Shown piece by piece: positions 44,185 to 52,713 of a stretch of DNA of 64,000 bases. The stretch covers positions 186,001 through 250,000 of the forward strand of contig NZ_SAVB01000001.1 of assembly GCF_004022265.1 (NCBI RefSeq), in the 5' to 3' direction. The number at the start of each line of letters is the position of its first letter. The stretch's first letter is position 1. Under the pieces are notes generated by a model that did not search any database, was not told the DNA's origin, and saw nothing but the letters and a program-made list of their open reading frames with translations. Origin of the DNA: Paenirhodobacter ferrireducens. GTDB taxonomy: Bacteria > Pseudomonadota > Alphaproteobacteria > Rhodobacterales > Rhodobacteraceae. The position numbers and the translations under genes were made by a program.

Positions 44185-45237
44185 TCAGACTGTTTCTCCG
44201 CGCGCCTTCTGGGCCCGGAGGGCAAGCGCCATCATCCGCGCGGCAAAGGCCGGAGGCAGCGGGCGCGAGGGCGGCGTCAGCAGCAGCCGGCCAAAAAGCG
44301 CGCGGAACGGCTCCTCGAGCAGCAGCTCGGCAATCCGCCTGCGCCGCCAGGCGACCGCGGCGGCATGCAGGCGCGCCAGCGCGGCATCGGCCATCAATTC
44401 AGCCATCTCTGCCGCCAGTGCCGGGGCGTGGCGGGAAATGCTGGTGTCTTCCTCGGACGAGAAATTGCGCTCGACCCAATAGCTCATGTCGAAGGTCGAG
44501 GCCTCGCGATTCGCCCGGCCGCGGTCGCATTTCAGCACATAGCTTTCCATCGCGCCGAGGGCGTAGTGGTTGAGCTGCACAAGGCCGTAGTGCGGCTCGC
44601 CCGGCGGCGAGAACAGACGCGAGCGGTGGTAGAGCGGCGGCAGTTCGACGCCCGAACCGTCGAACCAGCGCTGCGCCGCCATCCGCGCTGGATCGGGGCT
44701 GCGCGGGCGGTGCACGCCGAGCTTGCGATAGCTGCCGTCATTGCGGAAGAGCGTCTTGAACAGCAGAGCGCGCCAGGGCCAGACCATCGCATCGGGGGCG
44801 GCGTGGGTGAATTGCGCGGTGACCGGCGCGTCGGTGTAATCGACCACGCCCGCGTTGCCGAAGAGCCGCCAGGTCAGCGGGATCGCCGTTGCCTCGGGCA
44901 GGGCGGTCAGCAGCGCCGCAACGGTGCCGTCGCCCGCATGGATGTTGACGAATTCGTCGATGTCGAGGAACAGCACCCAATCGGCCGCGGCCTTGAGCGG
45001 GTGCCGGTCGGCGGTCTTCAGTGCCGCCCATTGCGGCCCCTCGGGCCAGGGCCCTGGGTTCGGCACATGGGTCACAAGCCCCATCGCCGCCAGCCGGTCG
45101 AGCATCGCATCGGTGCCGTCGCTGCAATCGTTCGAGAAGACGAGGAAATCGGTGAAACCGATGGCGCGGTGATGGGCCAGCCATTCCAGCAGGAAGGCGC
45201 CTTCGTTCTTCACCGTCAGGATCGCCAGCGCCCGCAT
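44185..45237 (-). CDS. GT2-type glycosyltransferase (first of three paralogues)
   Basis: A 350-residue transferase of the Glyco_tranf_2_4 type. N-terminal ILTVKNEGAFLLEWLAHHRA, the donor/metal site WVLFLDIDEFVNIHAGDGT, and the C-terminal VLKCDRGRANREAST align with its two neighbours. The ATG overlaps the upstream gene's TGA by one base; a GTG three bases earlier would give GTGA overlap. Probably transfers a sugar from a nucleotide sugar in surface glycan synthesis; acceptor unknown. Confidence 0.83.
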   Translation of the reverse strand: MRALAILTVKNEGAFLLEWLAHHRAIGFTDFLVFSNDCSDGTDAMLDRLAAMGLVTHVPNPGPWPEGPQWAALKTADRHPLKAAADWVLFLDIDEFVNIHAGDGTVAALLTALPEATAIPLTWRLFGNAGVVDYTDAPVTAQFTHAAPDAMVWPWRALLFKTLFRNDGSYRKLGVHRPRSPDPARMAAQRWFDGSGVELPPLYHRSRLFSPPGEPHYGLVQLNHYALGAMESYVLKCDRGRANREASTFDMSYWVERNFSSEEDTSISRHAPALAAEMAELMADAALARLHAAAVAWRRRRIAELLLEEPFRALFGRLLLTPPSRPLPPAFAARMMALALRAQKARGETV

Positions 45238-46184
45238 CACATCGCCCCCGCGGCAAGATGCGCCGAGAATTGCGCCCAGTCGGGGCGGGCGTGCAGCGCG
45301 GCGATGCGGGCACGGTGCCAGTCGCGCGCGGCGGTCTCGAGCCGCGCAAGCTCGGGGTCCGCCCGCAGCGCGGCCAGTTCCACAGTGACCGCCGCGTCAT
45401 AGCGGGCAATCGCGTGGTCCTCGGCCTCGTTGCGCTCGAACCGCGCCCAGTAGTCGGCGCCCATGTCCTCGCCCGCGTGGTTCACCCTGCCGCGGTCGCG
45501 CTTCACCAGAAAGCTGTCGCGCGCCCGCAGCGCATAGTGATTGACCTGCGCGACGCGATAATCGGCCCGCAGGATCAGCCCGCCGCGGCCCTTGCGCCAG
45601 GGCGCGCCGCCGGCGATGGCACGGGTGAGCTCGACCCCCTCGCGCGGGTGCGGCATGTGCACGCCGATCCGCGCCATCTCGGGCAACCGGCGGAACAGCG
45701 ATTTCACATAGGCCATGCGCGGCGGCGCCTCGCAGCGGGTGAATTGCCGGGTGACGGGGGCGGGGTCATAGGTGGTGATCCCGGCCGAGCCAAACTGCAG
45801 CCAGTTCACCCCGATCACGTCGACGCCGGGCGTCGCCTCGATCAGCGCGGCGAAACTGCCATCGCCCGTCTTCACCACCAGAAACTCGTCGGCATCGCAA
45901 ACCCAGATCCACTCGGCCTGTGTCACCTCCTCATACCAGCGCGCCTGCCGCAGCGCCGCGCGCTGGATGCCGCCATGTTCGGTCGCCCGCGTCGCATGTG
46001 CCCGCACAAGGCCCATCTCGGCCAGACGGGCGAGCATTTCGGGCTGACCATCCTCGCAGTCGTTATGGGCGACATAGAAGGACGTCGCGCCCAGCACCCG
46101 GTAATGGGCGAGCCATTCGAGCAGGAAGGCGCCCTCGTTCTTCATCGTTGTGACCACGGCGACGCACGGGGACGACGCTGTCAT
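45237..46184 (-). CDS. GT2-type glycosyltransferase (second paralogue)
   Basis: A 315-residue transferase: VVTTMKNEGAFLLEWLAHYR, WIWVCDADEFLVVKTGDGS with the DxD-like DADEF, and LVKRDRGRVNHAGEDMG. It begins at ATG 46184, 52 bp downstream of the large third paralogue, and overlaps the first paralogue by one base. The three are about equally similar by eye, which suggests tandem duplication. Specificity cannot be predicted. Confidence 0.85.
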   Translation of the reverse strand: MTASSPCVAVVTTMKNEGAFLLEWLAHYRVLGATSFYVAHNDCEDGQPEMLARLAEMGLVRAHATRATEHGGIQRAALRQARWYEEVTQAEWIWVCDADEFLVVKTGDGSFAALIEATPGVDVIGVNWLQFGSAGITTYDPAPVTRQFTRCEAPPRMAYVKSLFRRLPEMARIGVHMPHPREGVELTRAIAGGAPWRKGRGGLILRADYRVAQVNHYALRARDSFLVKRDRGRVNHAGEDMGADYWARFERNEAEDHAIARYDAAVTVELAALRADPELARLETAARDWHRARIAALHARPDWAQFSAHLAAGAM

Positions 46185-46236
46185 CGCCGCCCCCTGCTGA
46201 GGGCGCCGCAGGTCCGGTCGGGCAGGGCGCGCGCGC

Positions 46237-48588
46237 TCAATGCTCGGCCTCCCCCACATGCTCGACGGTGAAGAGGAAATCGGGCGGCAGGTCCTTCTCG
46301 TGCAGGTCGGGCGGGATCACGCCGGGGCCGGCGTTGAACACGCTCGAGCCGAAGACATGCAGGATGCGGGAATATTTCTCGAAGCGCGGCGAGCACAGCT
46401 CGCCATAGAATTTCTCGTAATTCTCGGTGGCGCGCAGCTCGGCGATCTTCTCGCGGTGCTTGCCGACGGAATAGTCATGCGCCGCGCGGATCTCGGGGTC
46501 GGCCATCAGCCGGTCCCATTCCGCCTGAAGCGCCGGGATCATCCGCTGGATCGAGCGGTCCTCGACGGCGTTGTGGTTCATCCGGAACCAGTAGCTGAGC
46601 CCCTGGTCGCGGTCGACGTGGTTCACCCGGCCGCGGTCGCGCTTCACAAGGAAGCTTTCGGCCGAGCGCACGGCGTAATGGTTCAGCTGCACCCAGTCGT
46701 AACCATAGGTCTCGGTAGTCGAACGCCAGCCGTTGCGGAACATCTCCTTCGGCATCGGGCGGCCCGAGCCGTTGAGCCATTTCACCTGGTCCCAGAGGTC
46801 GGGGATCAGCCCCTTCGGCCGGTGCACGCCCAGCTTCTTGTAGATGTCGATGGTGCGGAACAGGGTCTTGAAACCCCAGGCCTGATGCGGCTTGCGCACC
46901 ACCTCGGGGGCGCAGGTTGTGAACTGGTCGAGCAGGAAGCGGTCTTCGTAGCCATGCACGTCGCAATTGCCAAACAGCCGCCAGGTCAGCGAGATCATGT
47001 TCGCCTCGCCCATGGCGGTGTAGAGCGCGCGCAGCGTGCCGTCGCCGATCTTGATGTCGATGAACTCGTCGACATCCATGCAGATCGCCCAGCCGGCGTT
47101 CTGCATCATCGGCTCGCTTTCGGCGGCCTGCAGCGCGGCGTGCTGGGGTTTCAGAGCCATCGTGCGGAACGGGTTGTCGCGATGCGCGCAGATCCCCTTG
47201 CGCTCGAGCAGGTCGAGCATCTCGTCGGTGCCGTCGCTACAGTCGTTGGTGTAGATCAGGAAGTCGTCGACCCCGATCGCCCGGTGATAGGCGATCCATT
47301 CCATGATGAAGGGGCCCTCGTTCTTCATCGTGGTGACGATGCAGGTGCGCCCGCCCTCGACCGCGCGTTTCGGCGCGGTTTTCGGCTTCGACACCGGCGG
47401 CCGGATCGGCTTGTGGCCCCAGACCTGGGTGGCAAGCTCCAGCAGCTGCGCGTCCTCGATCAGCGAGGTCTTGGGTGCAAGCTCGGAGGCCGCCCGGCCC
47501 GGCACGCGCAGCCCCATGGCGCGCCAGAACGGGAAGGTGGTGTTCGGGTCGGGTTTCGCATAGGCCACGCGGATCGCGCGCCAGGTGGCATCGAGCCCGG
47601 CACGCGCGGGCGCGACACCCCAGCGGGCAATGCCGCGGCGGGCATCGAACTGGCGGCAGATGTGGTCGGCAAAGCGCGTGGGCGCGCCCTGCCGCACCCG
47701 CCACGGATAGATCCGCCGCCCGACCAGCAACACCACGCCCGAGCGCGCGGTGGTGCAGGCGTCGAAGGCCGAAGGCGCACCCGCCGCCCGCGGCGCGAGC
47801 AGGTCGGTGACGTCAAGCGTCAGCATCGCCCGCGCCTCGGCAAGGAAGCGCCATTTGGCGATCTCGTAGATCAGCGCCTGACCGAGCGGGGAACGCCAGG
47901 GGTCGGCCGCAGGCACCTCCATGCGGTCCTTGCCGGGCGCGTCGGGGGCGAGGAACGGGTGGCTTTCCGGGCCGAGATCGGGCTTGCCGAGCGGGATCGC
48001 GCTTTCGACGATCGCCACTGCCATCTCGAGTTCGCGCGCCTTCAGGCCGCGGCGCAGGGCCGTAGCGAAGTCCTCGGCGCTGCCCGCCGCACTGTCGGGC
48101 GGCGCGCGGTTCACGATCACCGCGCCGGTCGCGCCGTGATAGTCGTGATGCCAGCTCAGCCAGTCGACCACGGTCTCGGCGCTTTCCTCGAGGCGTTGGC
48201 CGAAGAGGCTGTCGCGGCCGGCAAACAGCCGGGTATCGGGTGCCGCGGCGGCGATCTCGTGCACGATCACCGGCGCGGCGGGGGCCGCGGCCTCGGGGCC
48301 CGGGCGCGGCGCTTCGGGGCTCAGCGCGATGCGCAGCGGCCCTTCGGCCGGGGCGCGCGCCACCACCATCACGCCCCCCGAGATCTCGCGCCGTTCGAGC
48401 ACCTCGACGCAGCCCTCGGGCTGCTCGGGCGGCACCTGCCCGGCATGCGACGGCGTGGCGAGGAACAGATGCAGGGTGCGCACCGGCGCGCCGTCGCGCT
48501 GATCGGGCCAGACCACCGCATCGAGCACCGTCAGGCCCCCGAGCGCCATGATCCCAAGCTGCCGGCGGATCACCCCTGCCTCACTCAT
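46237..48588 (-). CDS. two-domain glycosyltransferase: degenerate N-terminal GT plus active GT2 domain
   Basis: A 783-residue protein. Residues about 412-720 are a full GT2 domain: CIVTTMKNEGPFIMEWIAYH, AICMDVDEFIDIKIGDGT (DVDEF at 505-509) and LVKRDRGRVNHVDRDQG. The first 400 residues are not a named family, but VDWLSWHHDYHGATGAVIVN (142-160) and ARAMLTLDVTDLLAP (252-266) sit at the same spacing and look like a worn copy of the GT motifs with DVDEF changed to DVTDL. The start follows AGAGG. Same strand as the two smaller paralogues. Confidence 0.82.
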   Translation of the reverse strand: MSEAGVIRRQLGIMALGGLTVLDAVVWPDQRDGAPVRTLHLFLATPSHAGQVPPEQPEGCVEVLERREISGGVMVVARAPAEGPLRIALSPEAPRPGPEAAAPAAPVIVHEIAAAAPDTRLFAGRDSLFGQRLEESAETVVDWLSWHHDYHGATGAVIVNRAPPDSAAGSAEDFATALRRGLKARELEMAVAIVESAIPLGKPDLGPESHPFLAPDAPGKDRMEVPAADPWRSPLGQALIYEIAKWRFLAEARAMLTLDVTDLLAPRAAGAPSAFDACTTARSGVVLLVGRRIYPWRVRQGAPTRFADHICRQFDARRGIARWGVAPARAGLDATWRAIRVAYAKPDPNTTFPFWRAMGLRVPGRAASELAPKTSLIEDAQLLELATQVWGHKPIRPPVSKPKTAPKRAVEGGRTCIVTTMKNEGPFIMEWIAYHRAIGVDDFLIYTNDCSDGTDEMLDLLERKGICAHRDNPFRTMALKPQHAALQAAESEPMMQNAGWAICMDVDEFIDIKIGDGTLRALYTAMGEANMISLTWRLFGNCDVHGYEDRFLLDQFTTCAPEVVRKPHQAWGFKTLFRTIDIYKKLGVHRPKGLIPDLWDQVKWLNGSGRPMPKEMFRNGWRSTTETYGYDWVQLNHYAVRSAESFLVKRDRGRVNHVDRDQGLSYWFRMNHNAVEDRSIQRMIPALQAEWDRLMADPEIRAAHDYSVGKHREKIAELRATENYEKFYGELCSPRFEKYSRILHVFGSSVFNAGPGVIPPDLHEKDLPPDFLFTVEHVGEAEH

Positions 48589-48669
48589 CTGCACACCTCT
48601 TGCCTTTGGCCCTTCCTAGCACAGCCCCCGGGGCCCGCAAACCGCACCCAGCCCCGGAACGAATTAACG

Positions 48670-48698
48670 TTGGCAATCCGGGGGGATTTGGCGATTAT
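48670..48698 (+). promoter_or_regulatory. sigma70-type promoter for the plus-strand glycan genes
   Basis: -35 TTGGCA (48670-48675) and -10 GATTAT (48693-48698) are 17 bp apart, 43 bp before the start codon at 48742. It lies in the only AT-richer part of the 153-bp divergent region. Confidence 0.55.
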
Positions 48699-48741
48699 GC
48701 CGGCAGGCAAGGCCGGAAAAAGACAAAAGGGCAGTGTATTC

Positions 48742-49602
48742 ATGTCAAAAGATTACCAGGTTGCGGCGCTCTGGATCGGAGGGTCGCTGAGCTATCTCGA
48801 ACAGCTTTGTCTGAAATCCTTCGTCGATGCCGGCCAGCACGTGAAGCTTTACTCCTACGAGCCGATCGACAACGCCCCCGAGGGCATCGAGATGGCCGAT
48901 GCGAACGAGGTGCTGTCGCAGGAGAACTTCCTGCGCCACGGCCGCACCAACAGCCCGGCGCTGCATTCGGACCTGTTCCGCTATCACTTGCTGGCGCAGA
49001 ACGACCGCACGATCTGGGCCGATACCGACGCCTATTGCGTGAAGCCCTTCGAGACGCCGAACGGCCATTTCTATTCCTGGGAAAGCGCCGACGGCATCAA
49101 CGGCGGCGTGCTTGGCCTGCCGCGCGACAGCGAGGCGCTTGGCCAGCTGCTCGAATTCACCACCGACGAATATGCGATCCCGGAATGGTATGGCGAGGCC
49201 TACCGCCGCGAGCTGGAAGAGAAGAAGGCCGCGGGCACGCCAGTGCATGCGGGCGAGCAGCCCTGGGGCGTGTGGGGACCGCATGCGCTGACCCATTTCC
49301 TGAAGAAGACCGGCGAGTCACGTTATGCGATGCCGATCTGGGGGCTGTACCCTTTCGAGTACAGCGAGCGCGCGTTGATGCTGCGGCCGGGCTATGACTG
49401 GCAAAGCCACATCAAGGACGATACCTATTCGATCCATTTCTATGGCCGGCGGATGCGGGCGCGGCTCCTGGACAAGTTCGACGGCGTGCCGAAGCCGCGC
49501 AGCCTGATCGGGCAGCTCGTCAAGAAGCATGGCATCGACCCGGCCGCCGCGCCGCTGCGCCGCCATGGCAAGCCCGAGGCCGACACCGACGCGGATGACT
49601 GA
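48742..49602 (+). CDS. DXD-motif glycosyltransferase
   Basis: A 286-residue protein starting MSKDYQVAALWIGGSLSYLE. The segment NSPALHSDLFRYHLLAQND and TIWADTDAYCVKPF (DTD motif about residue 95) is the DXD region of the GT32/Och1-like 'sugar-binding region' family; NGGVLGLPRDSEALGQLLEF follows. A frame open for 2.5 kb upstream is only antisense to the neighbouring transferase. It is followed 3 bp later by the next gene. Acceptor unknown. Confidence 0.85.
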   Translation: MSKDYQVAALWIGGSLSYLEQLCLKSFVDAGQHVKLYSYEPIDNAPEGIEMADANEVLSQENFLRHGRTNSPALHSDLFRYHLLAQNDRTIWADTDAYCVKPFETPNGHFYSWESADGINGGVLGLPRDSEALGQLLEFTTDEYAIPEWYGEAYRRELEEKKAAGTPVHAGEQPWGVWGPHALTHFLKKTGESRYAMPIWGLYPFEYSERALMLRPGYDWQSHIKDDTYSIHFYGRRMRARLLDKFDGVPKPRSLIGQLVKKHGIDPAAAPLRRHGKPEADTDADD

Positions 49603-49605
49603 GCG

Positions 49606-50979
49606 ATGGGCGGGGCACAGGACGGGCTGTTTGCGGCGACCGGGCTGACGCAGGTGGCCTCGGTCGCCGATCTCGGCGGCGGGGCGCTGGCGCAGGTGAT
49701 CGCGGCGCATGACCGCTGGGATTGCGACATCACCTTGATCGACATGGGCGCGAATGGCAGCTGGAGCGGGCTGCGCTCGGACTGGGTTGCGCCCTATCTT
49801 GCCGCGCTTGAGGCGGCGGGGGTGGACCCGGGCCGGGTGCGCGTGGTCACGGCCAGCGCCGAGCTGCGCGCCGTCGATCTGCTGCTGAACCTTGCGGGCT
49901 GGGGCGACCGGCACAAGATCAAGCATCTGAACGAGGTGCTCGAGACGGCGCTCCATGCCGACAGCCGGATGGTTCTCGACATCCGCCACGGCACCGGCAG
50001 CTTCCCGTTCCTCAAGGACTTCGGCGAGACCGAGATCGTGGCCGAGCTGTCACCCCGCGACGGCAAGTCGGTGCGGCGGGTGGTGTTCACGCCGAACGCG
50101 CCGGCGCCCGTGGCCGATGACGGCTGGGCCGCGATCGCGCAGGGGCTTGCGGGCCCCGACGGGTTCTATCGCGAGAACGAGGGCCACAGCTTCCTTTATA
50201 TCCCGCGCTCGAAGAAGGTGCTGGTCGTCACCTTCGACAATCTCGACATCGCGATGAACAAGCGCGACGACCGTCGACCCTGGGGCTTTGCCTTCATCGA
50301 GAAGCAGGGCTGGTCGATGCTGGGCGTGATGGCGGGCGGCTGGACCTGGTATCGCACCCCCTGGGTCGCGACCGAGTTCGACCGGCTGGCGGCCGAGGGC
50401 TTCTTCGCGCAGTTCGACCGGGTGGTGTTCTACGGCGCCTCGATGGGCGGCTATGCGGCTTGCGCCTTCTCGGGAGCCTGCCCGGGGGCGGATGTGGTGG
50501 CGATCTCGCCGCAATCGACGGTCGACAAGACCGTTGTGCCCTGGGAAACGCGCTACAAGACGGTCTGGGGCGCGGATTTCAGCGGCAAATACGGCGATGC
50601 GGCACAGGTGAGCGGGGCCGCGCGGCGCATCGCGCTGCTCTACGACCCCTATGAACCGCTCGACGCGCAGCATGCCGCGCGGTTTCAGGGCGCGAATGTG
50701 ATGAAGCTGCGCGCCCCGCTTCTGGGCCACCGGCTCGGCTCCTCGCTCAGCCAGATGGGGATCCTGAGCCCGATCATCCTGGGAGCGCTTGACGGCACCC
50801 TGACCGAGGCCACGTTCTATCGCCGGCTGCGCGCGCGCAAGGATTTCGCGCGCTATCAGCGCGAGTTGTTCGAGCGGGCGGTGGCGAAGGGGCACAAGCG
50901 GCTGGCGCGGCGGCTGGGCGAATGGGTGCTGAAGCGCGGCGACAACCGGGCGATCCGGCAGGGGCTCGCAAAGCTCTAA
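49606..50979 (+). CDS. two-domain protein: Rossmann-like N-terminus plus alpha/beta-hydrolase-like C-terminus
   Basis: A 457-residue protein with no recognised full-length family. Residues 1-165 look Rossmann-like (DITLIDMGANGSWSGLRSDW, SRMVLDIRHGTGSFPFLKDF). Residues about 190-420 match the serine-less protein at 43080-44051, but here the elbow is VVFYGASMGGYAACAFS with Ser279 (GxSxGG), and AISPQSTVDK and LLYDPYEP follow. It could esterify or de-esterify a glycan. Second gene of the plus-strand arm; the FNR-linked RNA region follows. Confidence 0.7.
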   Translation: MGGAQDGLFAATGLTQVASVADLGGGALAQVIAAHDRWDCDITLIDMGANGSWSGLRSDWVAPYLAALEAAGVDPGRVRVVTASAELRAVDLLLNLAGWGDRHKIKHLNEVLETALHADSRMVLDIRHGTGSFPFLKDFGETEIVAELSPRDGKSVRRVVFTPNAPAPVADDGWAAIAQGLAGPDGFYRENEGHSFLYIPRSKKVLVVTFDNLDIAMNKRDDRRPWGFAFIEKQGWSMLGVMAGGWTWYRTPWVATEFDRLAAEGFFAQFDRVVFYGASMGGYAACAFSGACPGADVVAISPQSTVDKTVVPWETRYKTVWGADFSGKYGDAAQVSGAARRIALLYDPYEPLDAQHAARFQGANVMKLRAPLLGHRLGSSLSQMGILSPIILGALDGTLTEATFYRRLRARKDFARYQRELFERAVAKGHKRLARRLGEWVLKRGDNRAIRQGLAKL

Positions 50980-51025
50980 TCCCTGTGTGGGCCGTCAAAA
51001 TGTCGCAGCCCGCGCCCCGGCGATC

Positions 51026-51039
51026 TTGATCTGGATCAA
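51026..51039 (+). promoter_or_regulatory. FNR/FnrL-type binding site
   Basis: TTGAT-CTGG-ATCAA is a perfect match to the FNR-family consensus TTGAT-N4-ATCAA. Its centre is at 51032.5. A -10-like TAGAAC lies at 51062-51067, predicting a start at about 51074, exactly 41.5 bp from the box centre, the class II activator geometry. No gene starts within the next 140 bp on the plus strand. Confidence 0.75.
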
Positions 51040-51073
51040 CGTTGCCCGCCGCACTGCCGCGTAGAACAGGGGC

Positions 51074-51197
51074 ATCAGGTTCCTGATCTCCCTGAAACAC
51101 GGCGCAAGCCGGCGGAACCTGACAGAACCAAGGACGTTCTCCCTCGTCTGGTTCAACAATGCGCTGCGGGCCTCCCTCCCGCAGCGCTTTATTTTTT
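51074..51197 (+). ncRNA. candidate oxygen-regulated small RNA with three CUCCCU loops
   Basis: An RNA of about 124 nt is predicted between the FNR-linked start and an intrinsic terminator. Stem 1: TCAGGTTCC (51075-51083) with GGAACCTGA (51114-51122), enclosing a CGGC-GCAA-GCCG mini-hairpin. Stem 2: GAACCA (51125-51130) and GACG (51133-51136) with CGTC-TGGTTC (51145-51154). Stem 3 is the terminator. CTCCCT occurs at 51088-51093, 51139-51144 and 51172-51177, each time in predicted unpaired sequence. This motif can pair with Shine-Dalgarno sequences. No frame longer than a few codons fits the interval. Confidence 0.62.
51161..51196 (+). terminator. intrinsic terminator of the candidate sRNA (or of the glycan operon)
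   Basis: GCGCTGCGGG and CCCGCAGCGC pair over 10 bp around the loop CCTCCCT, followed by TTTATTTTTT. It is the strongest terminator in the window and sits just before the convergent L,D-transpeptidase stop. Confidence 0.93.
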
Positions 51198-51216
51198 GGC
51201 CGATGCCAAGGGGATG

Positions 51217-51810
51217 TCAGATCAGCTTCACCTGCGTGCCGATCGGGCACAGGCCGTAGAGTTCCTCGATCTGCTCGTTGAACAGCCCGATGCAGCCCGA
51301 CGAGCTCTTGCGCCCGATCTTGCGGGTGTCGTGGGTGCCGTGGATGATGTAGGCGGGCCAGCTCAGATACATCGCATGGGTGCCGAGCGGATTGTCCGGC
51401 CCGGGCGGCATCGCATGCAGCGACGGGTCCGCGGCGATCATCGAGGCGGTGGGCGTCCAGCTCGGCCCGATCTTCTTGCGCACGATCTCGGTATAGCCGG
51501 TCTTCGTCAGCTCGGGGCTTTTCGGCACCGAGGTCGGGTATAGCCGGTAATCGGCGCCATCGACGGCCCAGTAGTGCAGCGCCTTCGACACCGTGTCGGC
51601 GATCAGCGTCACCCGGTCAAGCCGGTCGAAATGGTCGCGCCAGTCGATCTCGCGGAAGGATGAGATATTCGCGCGCATCTGCGGAGCGACGATCGCCGGC
51701 TGATCGGCCATCGGGATATCCTGCGTGCCGGCGCGTGCCAGCGCCGGGGTGAAAAGCGATGCGGCCCCCGCAGCGAGCGCCGCGCGGCGGCTGAGAATAA
51801 TCCGTGCCAT
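51217..51810 (-). CDS. L,D-transpeptidase (YkuD domain), exported
   Basis: A 197-residue protein. The N-terminus ARIILSRRAALAAGAASLF looks like a twin-arginine or Sec signal ending before TQDIPMADQ. The catalytic YkuD motif is HGTHDTRKIGRKSSSGCIGL with the Cys nucleophile and His; AMPPGPDNPLGTHAMYLSW precedes it. It would form 3-3 cross-links or attach proteins to peptidoglycan. ATG 51810 with AGGAAC upstream is preferred over an ATG six codons earlier because the signal peptide starts here. Confidence 0.88.
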   Translation of the reverse strand: MARIILSRRAALAAGAASLFTPALARAGTQDIPMADQPAIVAPQMRANISSFREIDWRDHFDRLDRVTLIADTVSKALHYWAVDGADYRLYPTSVPKSPELTKTGYTEIVRKKIGPSWTPTASMIAADPSLHAMPPGPDNPLGTHAMYLSWPAYIIHGTHDTRKIGRKSSSGCIGLFNEQIEELYGLCPIGTQVKLI

Positions 51811-51921
51811 GTCTGTTCCTGTCCTCATATTCTGATTGCCGAATGGTCCCATTTCGTGCCGGCAGGGGCAAATCACGCCGCCTCACGAAAGGGCGAGTCT
51901 GGCCGCGGGCGGGTCTCAACG

Positions 51922-51948
51922 AAAAAGCCCTCCCGCGGGGGGAGGGCT
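51922..51948 (-). terminator. intrinsic terminator of infC
   Basis: AGCCCTCCC (51926-51934) and GGGAGGGCT (51940-51948) pair, followed on the minus strand by TTTTTC. It lies about 30 bp past the infC stop. Confidence 0.88.
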
Positions 51949-51976
51949 CGCGATGCCTGCGCCGGGGCGCGGGGGA

Positions 51977-52516
<540 letters not shown>

Positions 52517-52713
52517 GGCTGTGATCCTTCTGCGGCCAAGTCGAATGGCGCGCAAAATAGGACCCACGGCCGCGGCTTTCAACCGGAATCAGCGGTTTTC
52601 CGCCCGATCGGCCCGGTAAGGGGAAAGGAGAGCGCCCTTAAGCCTTTGCCTCGCCGTCGTGGGTGTCCATATAGCAGGCGTCGAATTCGTTTCCGAACCG
52701 AAGGGAGAGAAAC

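Noticed and set aside
46240-48741. A plus-strand frame open for 2.5 kb upstream of the DXD transferase, giving an apparent 1,120-residue protein
   Set aside because: It is antisense to the minus-strand glycosyltransferase, has no family motifs, and the real ribosome-proximal start is at 48742.
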